Shown here one piece after another: positions 8,109 to 16,272 of a stretch of 38,533 bases of DNA. The first letter of the stretch is position 1. Every line of letters starts with the position of its first letter. Under the pieces are notes generated by a model. It was not told the origin of the DNA. It worked only from the letters and a program-made list of their open reading frames with translations, and searched no databases. This DNA comes from Bryobacterales bacterium. GTDB lineage: Bacteria; Acidobacteriota; Terriglobia; Bryobacterales; Bryobacteraceae. The stretch lies in assembly GCA_003142185.1 (NCBI GenBank), contig PLOR01000092.1:10060-48592 (forward strand), given 5' to 3'. The position numbers and the translations under genes were made by a program.

Positions 8109-8885
8109 CTATTTAATGATGCCGCGCTCGGAAGCGCGGATGAAAGCGATCAGTTCCTCAATTTCACTTAACGCCGGAACTTCGGCGCGGATGCGGTCGA
8201 TAGCTTGCGAGGTATTGAGACCGGCGCGCGTCAGCAGGCGGAACGCGGTTTGCAGGGCCTCGACCGTGGCCTTGTCGAAACCGCGCCGCTCCAGGCCGAT
8301 CGAGTTAGCGCCGAACACCGCCGATTCCGGCTTGTGGCTGGTCAGCGAATATGGCATCACGTCCTGCTTGATTACGCTGTACGGCCCTATGAACGCGTGC
8401 CTGCCGATGCGGCAGAACTGGTGGATGCCGCTGAACGGGCTCACGTCCACCCAATCTTCGATGATGACGTGGCCGGCCACGCCCACACTATTGCCGAGTA
8501 TCACGTGATCGCCGATGCGTACGTCGTGCGCCACGTGCGCCTGCACCATGATCAGGTTATCGCTGCCGATGGAAGTGACGAGGCCGCCGCCCTGTGTGCC
8601 GCGATGGATGGTGACGAACTCGCGTATGCGGTTCCGGTGGCCGATGCGCGTTTCGGCGCGCTCGCCTTTGTACTTCAGATCCTGCGAAGCCACGCCCACC
8701 GTGCTGTAAGGAAAAAAGACGTTGTCCTCGCCGATCCAGGTGGGGCCTTCCAGATAGAGGTTGGCCATCAGCCGCGTGCGGGCGCCGATTTCCACTTCCG
8801 GCCCGACCACGCAGTACGGGCCGATTTCGGCGCTTTCCGCCACGCGCGCCCGCGCGTCGACGATCGCGGTCGGATGAATCGGCAT
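8109..8885 (-). CDS. lpxA: UDP-N-acetylglucosamine O-acyltransferase LpxA
   Basis: A 258-residue left-handed beta-helix acyltransferase beginning MPIHPTAIVDARARVAESAE, with hexapeptide repeats through about residue 190 and a helical C-terminal tail. The HVAHD segment at 117-121 holds H117 and H120; H120 corresponds to the catalytic His125 of the E. coli enzyme. HQFCRIG follows the repeats as in other LpxA proteins. It transfers an R-3-hydroxyacyl chain from acyl-ACP to the 3-position of UDP-GlcNAc, the first step of lipid A synthesis. The start lies three bases past the fabZ stop, and the stop abuts the lpxI ATG. Acyl length preference and any preference for a 3-amino substrate cannot be read by eye. 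Confidence 0.96.
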   Translation of the reverse strand: MPIHPTAIVDARARVAESAEIGPYCVVGPEVEIGARTRLMANLYLEGPTWIGEDNVFFPYSTVGVASQDLKYKGERAETRIGHRNRIREFVTIHRGTQGGGLVTSIGSDNLIMVQAHVAHDVRIGDHVILGNSVGVAGHVIIEDWVDVSPFSGIHQFCRIGRHAFIGPYSVIKQDVMPYSLTSHKPESAVFGANSIGLERRGFDKATVEALQTAFRLLTRAGLNTSQAIDRIRAEVPALSEIEELIAFIRASERGIIK

Positions 8886-8888
8886 CGG

Positions 8889-9347
8889 CTACGCCTGGGC
8901 GGGGCCGCTCTCGTCCTTGTCCGCCAGCTTGCACATCACTTCCACCTCGGCCACCACCGCGCCATCCACCGTGGCCACGCCCGCCATCTTGGCGACGGTG
9001 GCCTTGCGCTTCAGCACCTTCATCTCCATACGCAGAACGTCGCCCGGCACCACCGGCTTGCGGAAGCGCGCGTTCTCCACCGCGACCAGCAGCACCAGCT
9101 TGCGATGCCGGTCGGGGATGGACTTCAGCACCAGCACGCCGGCGGTCTGCGCCATGGCCTCGATAATCAGCACGCCCGGCATGACGGGGAAGTCCGGAAA
9201 GTGGCCGGTGAAAAACGGTTCGTTGTGGGTGACGTTCTTGATGCCCACTATGCGCTCGGCTTCGAGCTCAATAATGCGGTCCACCAGCAGGAACGGGTAC
9301 CGGTGCGGGAGAATGTCCCGGATTTCACTGATGTTCAAAATGGCCAT
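8889..9347 (-). CDS. fabZ: (3R)-hydroxyacyl-ACP dehydratase FabZ
   Basis: A 152-residue hot-dog fold dehydratase from ATG at 9347 (MAILNISEIRDILPHRYPFL). The frame stays open upstream, but that extension runs antisense into the M20 gene and has no family similarity, so the internal ATG is chosen. The catalytic pair is visible: H49 in TGHFPDFPVMPG and E63 in IIEAMAQTAG. It dehydrates 3-hydroxyacyl-ACP in fatty acid elongation and balances 3-hydroxyacyl supply with LpxA, its immediate neighbour. A TATAAT on the minus strand at 9362-9357 ends nine bases before the ATG, which would give a leaderless or nearly leaderless mRNA; no good Shine-Dalgarno is seen. It is the first gene of the lipid A operon. 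Confidence 0.95.
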   Translation of the reverse strand: MAILNISEIRDILPHRYPFLLVDRIIELEAERIVGIKNVTHNEPFFTGHFPDFPVMPGVLIIEAMAQTAGVLVLKSIPDRHRKLVLLVAVENARFRKPVVPGDVLRMEMKVLKRKATVAKMAGVATVDGAVVAEVEVMCKLADKDESGPAQA

Positions 9348-9356
9348 GGAGTGAGT

Positions 9357-9362
9357 ATTATA
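9357..9362 (-). promoter_or_regulatory. Candidate -10 box of the fabZ-lpxA-lpxI operon
   Basis: A perfect TATAAT on the minus strand, nine bases upstream of the fabZ ATG. The spacing predicts a transcription start within a few bases of the start codon. No convincing TTGACA box is visible 16-18 bases further upstream, so the promoter call is tentative. Confidence 0.4.
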
Positions 9363-9368
9363 ACAGCC

Positions 9369-10505
9369 GTGGATCCGATTCTCAGGCAAGTGAAGAGTTA
9401 TCAGGCGCCAATGTTGGACCTGATCGGGCATTTCGTCGAATGCGAATCGCCCAGCGACGATCGCGCGGCGGTGGACCGGTTCGTCGATTTGGTTTGCGAT
9501 ACGCTGGCGCCCGTTGCGCGCCTGAAGACCGTTTCCGGCGGTCGCTTCGGCCGTCACCTGCTCGCCGAAATGAAGCTGCCGGGGCGCGCGAAAAGCGGGC
9601 AGATCCTCGCGCTCGGCCACTCGGACACGGTCTGGCCGGTGGGCACGCTGCGCGGCATGCCGTTCCGCAATCACCGCGGCCGGGTGTATGGACCGGGCGT
9701 GCTGGATATGAAGGCGGGGATCGCGTTCTTCATCTTCGCCGCGCGCGCGCTGCGCGAGCTGGATTTGCCGGTGCCCTCGCATGTGCTGCTGCAACTCAAT
9801 TCCGATGAGGAGGTCGGCAGCGTAAGTTCGCGCGCGCTCACGGAAGAAAACGCGCGGCGCAGCCATGCGGTGCTGGTGCTCGAACCGGGTACCGGTCTGG
9901 AGGGCAAGCTCAAAACCGCGCGCAAAGGGGTAGGCGCTTTTACTGTGACGGTCCGCGGCAAGGCCTCACACGCGGGCGTGGATTTCCAGGCCGGCGCCAG
10001 CGCGGTGCTGGAGCTGGCGCGGCAGATCAACACCATCGCCGGGTTCACCAAGCTCGATCGCGGCATCACCGTGAACGCGGGCGTGATCGCCGGCGGCACG
10101 CGCTCCAACGTGGTGGCAGCTGAAGCGCGCGCCGAGGTGGATATCCGCGTGGCCCGCTTGCGCGACGCCGCGCCGCTCGACCGAAAATTCCGCGCGCTGA
10201 AGCCGTTCGACCCGCGCTGCACCATCGCCGTCAGCGGTGGATTGAACCGCCCGCCACTCGAACGTAGCCCCGCCGTGCAGCGGCTGTTTCACAACGCGCG
10301 CAAGCTGGCGCTCGAGTTGGGAATCGAATTAGAGGAATCCTCGACCGGCGGCGGCTCGGACGGCAACTTCACCGCGGCCCTGGGCATCCCCACGCTCGAC
10401 GGTCTGGGTGCGGTGGGCGAAGGCGCCCACGCCGCGCACGAAAGCATCCTCATCAACCGGATCGCCGATCGCACCGCGCTGCTAGCCAAGCTGCTGCTGG
10501 CATAG
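9369..10505 (+). CDS. M20-family metallopeptidase (glutamate carboxypeptidase-like)
   Basis: A 378-residue cytoplasmic enzyme if translated from GTG at 9369; the alternative ATG at 9411 gives 364 residues. The longer start is preferred because M20 proteins usually have a helix before the ESPS motif (ECESPSDDRAAVDRF). The di-zinc and catalytic motifs are clear: H84-x-D86 in LGHSDTVWP, D113 in GPGVLDMKAG, E147/E148 in NSDEEVGS, EPGTG, and a final AHAAHE near the C-terminus. The lid/dimerisation domain lies around 190-290. The family includes carboxypeptidase G2-type and amidohydrolase-like enzymes that remove C-terminal glutamate or similar groups; the substrate is not known here. It diverges from fabZ with only 21 bp between starts. 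Confidence 0.9.
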   Translation: MDPILRQVKSYQAPMLDLIGHFVECESPSDDRAAVDRFVDLVCDTLAPVARLKTVSGGRFGRHLLAEMKLPGRAKSGQILALGHSDTVWPVGTLRGMPFRNHRGRVYGPGVLDMKAGIAFFIFAARALRELDLPVPSHVLLQLNSDEEVGSVSSRALTEENARRSHAVLVLEPGTGLEGKLKTARKGVGAFTVTVRGKASHAGVDFQAGASAVLELARQINTIAGFTKLDRGITVNAGVIAGGTRSNVVAAEARAEVDIRVARLRDAAPLDRKFRALKPFDPRCTIAVSGGLNRPPLERSPAVQRLFHNARKLALELGIELEESSTGGGSDGNFTAALGIPTLDGLGAVGEGAHAAHESILINRIADRTALLAKLLLA

Positions 10506-10512
10506 CGCCCTG

Positions 10513-10559
10513 CGTGGCGCACGCACTCGTGCGTGCCGCGTCGAGACTCTTCTCGACGC
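10513..10559. repeat. Cloverleaf-type palindromic repeat, half copy
   Basis: It contains only the first arm hairpin (GCACGCACTCGTGCGTGC) and the first inner hairpin (GCGTCGAGA...TCTCGACGC) of the longer repeats at 21.1 and 24.1 kb. It lies between the convergent M20 and GH3 genes, where it could act as a bidirectional transcript end. Confidence 0.8.
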
Positions 10560-10576
10560 TTGGCCCCGCCGGGCTC

Positions 10577-12745
10577 TTACTCCCCCACCACCGCAACCGT
10601 CTTATCTAACTTCACGTCCGCCGACGAGCTACCCACCATCAGACTCACCTGGTCGGCTTCCAAGTCCCAGCGCTGTCTGGCCATGTCCCAGTAAACCAGC
10701 GTCTCCGCTTTCAGCGGCAACACGACCGTCCGTGTTTGGCCCGGCGCCAGCGATACTCGGCGGAAGCCCTTCAGCTCTTTGATTGGCCGCTCCACGCTCG
10801 AGTTGAGGTGCTTCACATAAAGTTGCACCACTTCATCGCCCTGCCACTTACCCGTGTTAGTCACATCCACGCTGACTGTAATCTCGCCTCCGGCGCGCAG
10901 TGTCGCGGCGCTGGTCTTCAAGTTAGAATACCGAAACGTCGAGTAACTCAAGCCATAGCCGAAAGGATAGAGCGGGTTACCCTGGAAATACATGTAGGTT
11001 CTGCCGTGGCGGATGTCATAGTCCATCTTGGCAGGAACCTGATCGAGCGAGCGCGGAAACGTCTGCACGAGCCGGCCGCCCGGGTTGTAGTCGCCGAACA
11101 GAACCTCGGCGATGGCGGAGCCCTCCTCCTGCGCATTATGCGTGATGTGCAGAATGGCGGGCACGTTCTGCTCGGTCCAGTTGATGGCGATGGGAAAACT
11201 GGAAACCAGCACCACCACGGTTTTGGGATTGGCCGCGTACACCTGCTTTACCAGCGCTTCCTGCTCCAGGTCGATCCACTTGCGGTCCATGGCTTCCTTG
11301 CCATCGCTCGGCGTCGGGCATTTGGCCCACCCCGCGCCGCAGGTGGGATGATTGCCGACGAACACAATCGCCACGTCCGATTGTTTGGCCGCATTCACCG
11401 CGGCATCGTCGTCATTGTTGGCTGCGTAATTCACCTTCACTGCGCCAGCTATTGCCTTGATGCCATCGAGCGGCGTAATCGTGTACGGCGGCGTGCCGCT
11501 GTACCAATCCAGCGCCACGCTGTCCGCGTGTGGGCCAATCACCGCGACAGACTTCACCGTGTTTCGGTCAAGCGGCAGCAAACCGCCCGCATTCTTGAGC
11601 AGAACCACCGATTCGAGCGCCACCTGTTTCGCCACCGCTTTGTGATCGCCCAGTTTCCAAGCGTCCTCATCGCCTTTGATCTTCGTGTAAGCAACCCGCT
11701 CGGGAGGGTCCAGCATCCCGAGCTTGATCATCACGCGAAACTCATTCTCAATCACCGCGTCGATATCGCGTTCACTTAGCAGATTCTGTTTCAGCGCATC
11801 GTGTACCGCGTTGCCGAAGATGCGGTCGAGAAACTGGTTGATGCCCGCCTGGACGGCGCCCGCCGCGGCGTGCGGGAGATCGGCGTAATACTTATGGCGA
11901 TTGACCATGTTCGCCAGCGAGCCGGCATCTGTGCAGATGATGCCATCCTGCCCCCATTCCTTGACGGTGATGTCTTTCAGAATGGGATTCGCAGTCATCG
12001 GGATTCCGTTCATGGCGTTGTAAGCGGCCATGTACGCGCGCGATCCGCCTTCCATCACGCCCATGCGGAAGGGTACCGAATAATATTCGCGCAGCAGCCG
12101 CTCATCGAAATTGGAGGAAGACCCGTCGCGCCCATCCTCGTTGCTGTTGGCCAGAAAATGCTTCAACAGCGACGCCGTCAGCCAGTACTTCGGGTCATCG
12201 CCTTGCAGACCCTTGACCATCGCCACCACCATGGTCCCGTTGAAGAAGGCGTCCTCGCCGAAACATTCTTCGGTGCGCCCCCAGCGCGGGTCTCGTCCCA
12301 GGTCGGCATTCGGCGCGCGCACCACCAGCCCGCCGCGGTGCCCGGTCTTTTCGCTTTGGAAAATGTAGCGTGTCTCGTAGCCTTCCACGCCGCCGGCCTT
12401 GCGAACCAGCTCCGGGTCCCACGTCTCGCCCATGCCGATCGCCTGCGCGAACTGCGTGGTCGGGATCGGCGTCGGCCGTCCCCATCCGCCGGGTCCGCCC
12501 AGCGCCAGGCCGTGCAAGCCCTCCACGTGGCGCGTGCCGTGTATGCCGAGGCGCGGCACACTGGGATCGGTGCCCAGGCAGAAGATCTTTTCGTCCACTG
12601 TCATCAGCGAGACGATGTTGCGCACCCGCTGCTCAATCGACAGATCCGGGTTTTGAAATGGATATTGATACTGCGCGGACGCGGTTCTCCCGCCCCACGC
12701 CGCCAACAGGCACAGCCCCGCAACCAGGCGCATCGTGTTTTTCAT
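10577..12745 (-). CDS. Glycoside hydrolase family 3 (beta-glucosidase/beta-xylosidase)
   Basis: A 722-residue exported enzyme from ATG at 12745, chosen for its GAGGAG ribosome site about nine bases upstream and the signal peptide that follows (MKNTMRLVAGLCLLAAWGGRTASAQ). Longer upstream frames run into the GH31 promoter region. The GH3 barrel covers about 40-390, with K195-H196-F and the nucleophile region GIICTDAGS, D273 being the likely nucleophile. The alpha/beta sandwich follows (about 420-600), then a fibronectin-III-like C-terminal domain (about 630-700, TVSVDVTNTGKWQGDEVVQL). It releases terminal beta-linked glucose or xylose from oligosaccharides in the periplasm or outside. It diverges from the GH31 gene, which suggests a shared hemicellulose role. 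Exact substrate unknown. Confidence 0.92.
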   Translation of the reverse strand: MKNTMRLVAGLCLLAAWGGRTASAQYQYPFQNPDLSIEQRVRNIVSLMTVDEKIFCLGTDPSVPRLGIHGTRHVEGLHGLALGGPGGWGRPTPIPTTQFAQAIGMGETWDPELVRKAGGVEGYETRYIFQSEKTGHRGGLVVRAPNADLGRDPRWGRTEECFGEDAFFNGTMVVAMVKGLQGDDPKYWLTASLLKHFLANSNEDGRDGSSSNFDERLLREYYSVPFRMGVMEGGSRAYMAAYNAMNGIPMTANPILKDITVKEWGQDGIICTDAGSLANMVNRHKYYADLPHAAAGAVQAGINQFLDRIFGNAVHDALKQNLLSERDIDAVIENEFRVMIKLGMLDPPERVAYTKIKGDEDAWKLGDHKAVAKQVALESVVLLKNAGGLLPLDRNTVKSVAVIGPHADSVALDWYSGTPPYTITPLDGIKAIAGAVKVNYAANNDDDAAVNAAKQSDVAIVFVGNHPTCGAGWAKCPTPSDGKEAMDRKWIDLEQEALVKQVYAANPKTVVVLVSSFPIAINWTEQNVPAILHITHNAQEEGSAIAEVLFGDYNPGGRLVQTFPRSLDQVPAKMDYDIRHGRTYMYFQGNPLYPFGYGLSYSTFRYSNLKTSAATLRAGGEITVSVDVTNTGKWQGDEVVQLYVKHLNSSVERPIKELKGFRRVSLAPGQTRTVVLPLKAETLVYWDMARQRWDLEADQVSLMVGSSSADVKLDKTVAVVGE

Positions 12746-12810
12746 GATGATGGCTCCTCGCGATTCCTTCATCAAGATGGTAACCCCGCGCGAACAACCT
12801 GTCAGCAAAG

Positions 12811-12860
12811 TGGGGCAGGCGCTCCGGTTGTCGGGTCCGATGCGGATTTCGCCTGCCAAC
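12811..12860 (-). repeat. GGCAGGCG-stem repeat, copy A (inverse)
   Basis: Read on the minus strand it has an outer stem GGCAGGCG/CGCCTGCC closing over a small TCCG/CGGA hairpin and an AACCGG segment. It lies in the gap between the divergent GH3 and GH31 genes. Related copies are at 20112-20162 and 26271-26321, and a minimal version is at 19246-19275. Confidence 0.75.
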
Positions 12861-12902
12861 TTCTTCCTTCGCTTCCCACCCGCGTTCGAAACTGCCGGGC
12901 GA

Positions 12903-12908
12903 TATAAT
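12903..12908 (+). promoter_or_regulatory. Candidate -10 box of the GH31 gene
   Basis: A perfect TATAAT six bases before the ATG at 12915. A start of transcription at about 12915 would make the first ATG leaderless, or leave a 24-base leader for the ATG at 12939. No clear -35 box is visible. Confidence 0.4.
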
Positions 12909-12914
12909 CCAGGA

Positions 12915-15281
12915 ATGCCCACTCATCGGACCTGCGCCATGCTGCGTTTTGCCACTCGTTCGCTCATTACCCTCACCGCCCTCTTGCTGTTCGCCGGCCC
13001 GGCCGGCGCGCAATGGATTCCGCAAAACCCGGTGACGAGTTTTGCGAAACAGGCCGATGGAGTCGTCTTCACGATGCAGACTGGAGCCCTGCGCGTCGCC
13101 GTCTCGACCGACTCTATCTTTCACATCACCTATGCGCCCACCGCCGCTTTCCCGAGCCGCCCCGACGATGTAATTGTGAAGACCTCCTGGCCGGCTGTGC
13201 CGTTCACCGTAACCGAAACACCGCGCGCCGTTTTGATTTCAACCGCTCGCATGCGCGTGGCCGTGGACCGCGCCGACGGCACGCTGGCTTACGCCGATGC
13301 CTCCGGCCAACCGCTGGTGCAGCAAGGCCCCAACACGCTCACCCCGGTGACCGTGAATGGCGAAAAGACCTATCACGCGGAAGCGTTCATCGGCCTGTGG
13401 GGATCCACAGAAGCGTTCTATGGCCTCGGACAGCACCAGGCCGGCGTGTGGAACTATCACGGCGAATCGGTCGACATCGCACAGGACAACACCAATATCT
13501 CCGTCCCCATGCTGCTTTCGAGCAAAGGCTATGGCATTTTCTGGAATAACTCCTCGCGTAGCCGCTTCAACAACCGCTTCGTACACGCGTTGTACATTAC
13601 ATCGGAAGTCGCCGACTCGATCGACTATTACTTCTTCTACGGGCCGGATTTCGATAAGATCGTCGCCGGTTATCGCGAACTGACCGGCCAGGCGCCGCTG
13701 TTCGGCCGCTGGGCTTACGGCTTCTGGCAATGTAAGAACAAGTACAAGACCCAGCAGGAGCTGCTTGGTGTGGCCCATAAATACCGCGACCTGCACATTC
13801 CCGCCGATAACATCGTGCAGGACTGGTTCTGGTGGACCACCATGGGATCATTCAAGTTCAGTGACAAGTACCCCGACCCGAAGGGAATGATGGACGACTT
13901 ACACTACATTCATTTCCATCTGATGATCTCCGTGTGGCCTTATTTCTATCCCGGCTCCGACGTTTATACGGATATGGACCGCAAAGGCTTCTTCATTGAC
14001 CGCACCAAGGTGAAGGCGTTTCATCCACAGGGAACGGCGCTCTACGATGCCACCAACCCGGAAGCCCGCAAATACTATTGGAATTTGATCGATAACTCTC
14101 TCTTCAAGATCGGCGCTGACGCCTGGTGGATGGATACCACCGAGCCTGAAACCGAGGCACGCGAAGACAGCGTGATGGTGACCAATCGCGTCGCCGCCGG
14201 CAACGGCGCGCGCTACGCAAACGTCTTCCCGTTGCTCACCACCAAGGCTGTGTACGAGGGCCAGCGCGCCGCCTCCGACCAGAAGCGCGTTTTCATTCTC
14301 TCCCGCTCAGCGTTTGCCGGCTCGCAGCGCAATGCGGTCACGGCTTGGTCGGGCGACGTCAATTCGGATTGGGAGACGCTGCGCCGGCAAGTCCCCGCCG
14401 GCCTGAATTACTCTCTCTCCGGACTGCCTTACTGGACCACCGATATTGGCGGCTTCACTTCCGGAAATCCCAACGATCCGGCTTACCGCGAGCTCTTCAT
14501 CCGCTGGTTCCAGTTCGGCACTTTCTGCCCCATCTTCCGCGTCCACGGCACCCGTTCGAACGATCAGAACGAGCTGTGGTCGTACGGTCCGGATGCGCAG
14601 AAGATTCTCACCGCCTACGACACTTTACGCTATGAGTTGATGCCGTACATTTACTCGGTGGCTTGGAAGACCACCAGCGATGCGTACACGCCGATGCGGC
14701 CGCTGGTGATGGATTTCCGCACCGATCAGCGCGCCGAGAACATCGGCGACCAGTTCCTGTTCGGCCCATCGATCCTGGTGAGCCCGGTCACCGAGCCGGC
14801 CGCCACCACACGCCACCTCTATTTGCCGAAGGCGCAGTGGTACGACTTCTGGACCGGCAAGCTCATGGAGGGTGGCAAAACCGTCGACGCGCCGGTGACG
14901 CTCGACCGCATTCCTCTCTACGTGCGCGCCGGTTCCATCATTCCGATGGGCCCCGACATGGAGTACGCCGCCGAGAAACCGGCCGACCCGATCGAGTTGC
15001 GCATTTACCGCGGCGCCGACGCCCGCTTCACCTTATACGAAGACGAGAACGACACTTATAACTACGAGAAAGGCGCCTACGCAACAATTCAATTCGAATG
15101 GAACGAGGCCGCCCAAACCCTCACCATCGGCGCCCGCCATGGCACTTATCCAGGAATGCCCACCAGCCGCCAGTTCAAAGTAGTCTTCGTAGCCGAGTCC
15201 CATGGCGCCGGCATCGGGGCAACCGCGAAGGCGAACCGGGAAGTGAGCTATGAAGGGAAGACGGTGACTGTGAAGCCGTGA
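12915..15281 (+). CDS. Glycoside hydrolase family 31 (alpha-xylosidase/alpha-glucosidase)
   Basis: A 788-residue exported enzyme. ATG 12915 is taken because it follows a TATAAT at leaderless distance; ATG 12939 (MLRFATRSLITLTALLLFAG) is nearly as good and leaves a compact signal peptide. The N-terminal galactose-mutarotase-like domain is followed by the (beta/alpha)8 barrel with the GH31 nucleophile motif WWMDTTEPE (D407 from the first start) and the acid/base region WSGDVNSDW (D481). The C-terminal beta domains run from about residue 600. WWxDxTEPE-type motifs are common in alpha-xylosidases that cut xyloglucan side chains, but alpha-glucosidase activity is possible. It diverges from the GH3 gene, so the pair could remove alpha-xylose and beta-glucose/xylose in turn. 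Confidence 0.92.
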   Translation: MPTHRTCAMLRFATRSLITLTALLLFAGPAGAQWIPQNPVTSFAKQADGVVFTMQTGALRVAVSTDSIFHITYAPTAAFPSRPDDVIVKTSWPAVPFTVTETPRAVLISTARMRVAVDRADGTLAYADASGQPLVQQGPNTLTPVTVNGEKTYHAEAFIGLWGSTEAFYGLGQHQAGVWNYHGESVDIAQDNTNISVPMLLSSKGYGIFWNNSSRSRFNNRFVHALYITSEVADSIDYYFFYGPDFDKIVAGYRELTGQAPLFGRWAYGFWQCKNKYKTQQELLGVAHKYRDLHIPADNIVQDWFWWTTMGSFKFSDKYPDPKGMMDDLHYIHFHLMISVWPYFYPGSDVYTDMDRKGFFIDRTKVKAFHPQGTALYDATNPEARKYYWNLIDNSLFKIGADAWWMDTTEPETEAREDSVMVTNRVAAGNGARYANVFPLLTTKAVYEGQRAASDQKRVFILSRSAFAGSQRNAVTAWSGDVNSDWETLRRQVPAGLNYSLSGLPYWTTDIGGFTSGNPNDPAYRELFIRWFQFGTFCPIFRVHGTRSNDQNELWSYGPDAQKILTAYDTLRYELMPYIYSVAWKTTSDAYTPMRPLVMDFRTDQRAENIGDQFLFGPSILVSPVTEPAATTRHLYLPKAQWYDFWTGKLMEGGKTVDAPVTLDRIPLYVRAGSIIPMGPDMEYAAEKPADPIELRIYRGADARFTLYEDENDTYNYEKGAYATIQFEWNEAAQTLTIGARHGTYPGMPTSRQFKVVFVAESHGAGIGATAKANREVSYEGKTVTVKP

Positions 15282-15655
15282 GCTACACATCGAACATCAG
15301 CATCAAGCTGACGGACGAACGCTAGGTCCTCGAACGGAGCCGCGACCAAAGGGAGCGGTCAGATCGAAGCCTCAAACACCGCCATTCGATCGGCAGAACC
15401 CCGTCGCACTCGGACGGCGGCCGCAACAGCGAAGTGTAGTCAGATGAATCAGCGGCGAGTGAGTTGAATAGCAGGTGCTCCTTTCGACTTGACCGCTCAC
15501 ACGAAAGTCATCACAAGACTTTCATCCCTTTGGGTGGCCCGCAGGGCCATGGCGACTCCCTATGGTCGCGGCTCCGATGCGCTCTCAGAGCCGCGACCAT
15601 AGGGACCGTTGCCGGAGTTTTGGACTGATTATTTCACGACGGGCTGTGTGATGAC
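15282..15655. other. Gene-free gap with GAGCCGCGACCA repeats
   Basis: No coding sequence is recognised. It contains three occurrences of GAGCCGCGACCAWAGGGA: 15337-15354, 15588-15605, and the inverse at 15557-15574, the last two forming a long hairpin. Two smaller hairpins are also seen: GAAAGTC...GACTTTC near 15512-15532, and TGGCCC/GGGCCA near 15536-15550. The gap separates the converging GH31 (+) and DinB (-) genes, so these structures may end both transcripts. Confidence 0.7.
15557..15605. repeat. Perfect 18-bp inverted repeat (strong hairpin)
   Basis: Arms 15557-15574 (TCCCTATGGTCGCGGCTC) and 15588-15605 are exact reverse complements separated by 13 bases. There is no T-tract on either side, so it is not a textbook intrinsic terminator. 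A third copy of the arm sequence with one change (CCAAAGGGA) lies 250 bases upstream at 15337. Confidence 0.9.
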
Positions 15656-16141
15656 TTACCCGCCGTACGGCATCACGGGCACTTTACCTAACTCGCGGGA
15701 GTAGACGGTCAGGGCGCCGCGATGATGCGCGGTGTGCTCGACCATCGCCCATACGATGTCGGTGATAGGTTGGCCGCCCATCACCGGGCCGGCTGGTAGC
15801 GGTTTCGCCAGATCCTCCGGGCTGCGCGAGCGGAGAAACTGGATGGCATTGGCGTAGGCCGTATCGAGCGCCTTGCGGGCGGCGGCGAGCGAAGTCACAC
15901 GCTCGAGCGCCGCGGCGTGGCTGGCGAAATCGAGGTCGAAGCCTTCGGGCCGGGAAGCGCCCTGGATGAACCAATCGAGAGTCTGTGCCGCGTGGGCCAC
16001 CTGCTGCGCGACGGTCATCATGCCCTCTTTTGGACGGAACCCCGAGTCAGCCTCATCGAGGACCCGGGTTGAGCGGTCGAAGAAATCCTTGCTGGCGAGC
16101 AATTGGTTGGCAAAGTCATAGTGTTGCGGTTTTGGGCTCAT
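15656..16141 (-). CDS. DinB-superfamily protein
   Basis: A 161-residue four-helix-bundle protein from ATG at 16141 (MSPKPQHYDFANQLL); a GTG at 16150 would add three residues. The likely metal triad is H50 (QQVAHAAQTLDWF), H136 and H140 (EHTAHHRGALTVYSREL), the characteristic DinB/YfiT layout. Members include bacillithiol and mycothiol transferases and many uncharacterised metal-binding proteins, so no specific reaction is assigned. It is a single gene, convergent with GH31 and divergent from the GH88/105 gene. A second, only distantly similar DinB protein is encoded at 22.3-22.8 kb. Confidence 0.85.
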   Translation of the reverse strand: MSPKPQHYDFANQLLASKDFFDRSTRVLDEADSGFRPKEGMMTVAQQVAHAAQTLDWFIQGASRPEGFDLDFASHAAALERVTSLAAARKALDTAYANAIQFLRSRSPEDLAKPLPAGPVMGGQPITDIVWAMVEHTAHHRGALTVYSRELGKVPVMPYGG

Positions 16142-16272
16142 GGGCCACACTATATCAGAAGGCGAACAAAGAGGGAAGACAGAATCGCATCACAATTCAA
16201 GCTATTTTTGAGTTCTCTGTGGCTGGCGAAGCGATCGCCGGCACGGTTTTGCATTGAGGAAGGAATCGCACG

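Noticed and set aside
8205-9368. Long open frame extending the M20 gene upstream across lpxA and fabZ
   Set aside because: It is antisense to three well-recognised genes and has no family similarity; GC-rich DNA leaves such frames open. Only the part from 9369 matches M20 peptidases.
10736-11779. 347-residue frame opposite GH3
   Set aside because: Antisense His/Arg-rich shadow without a start context.
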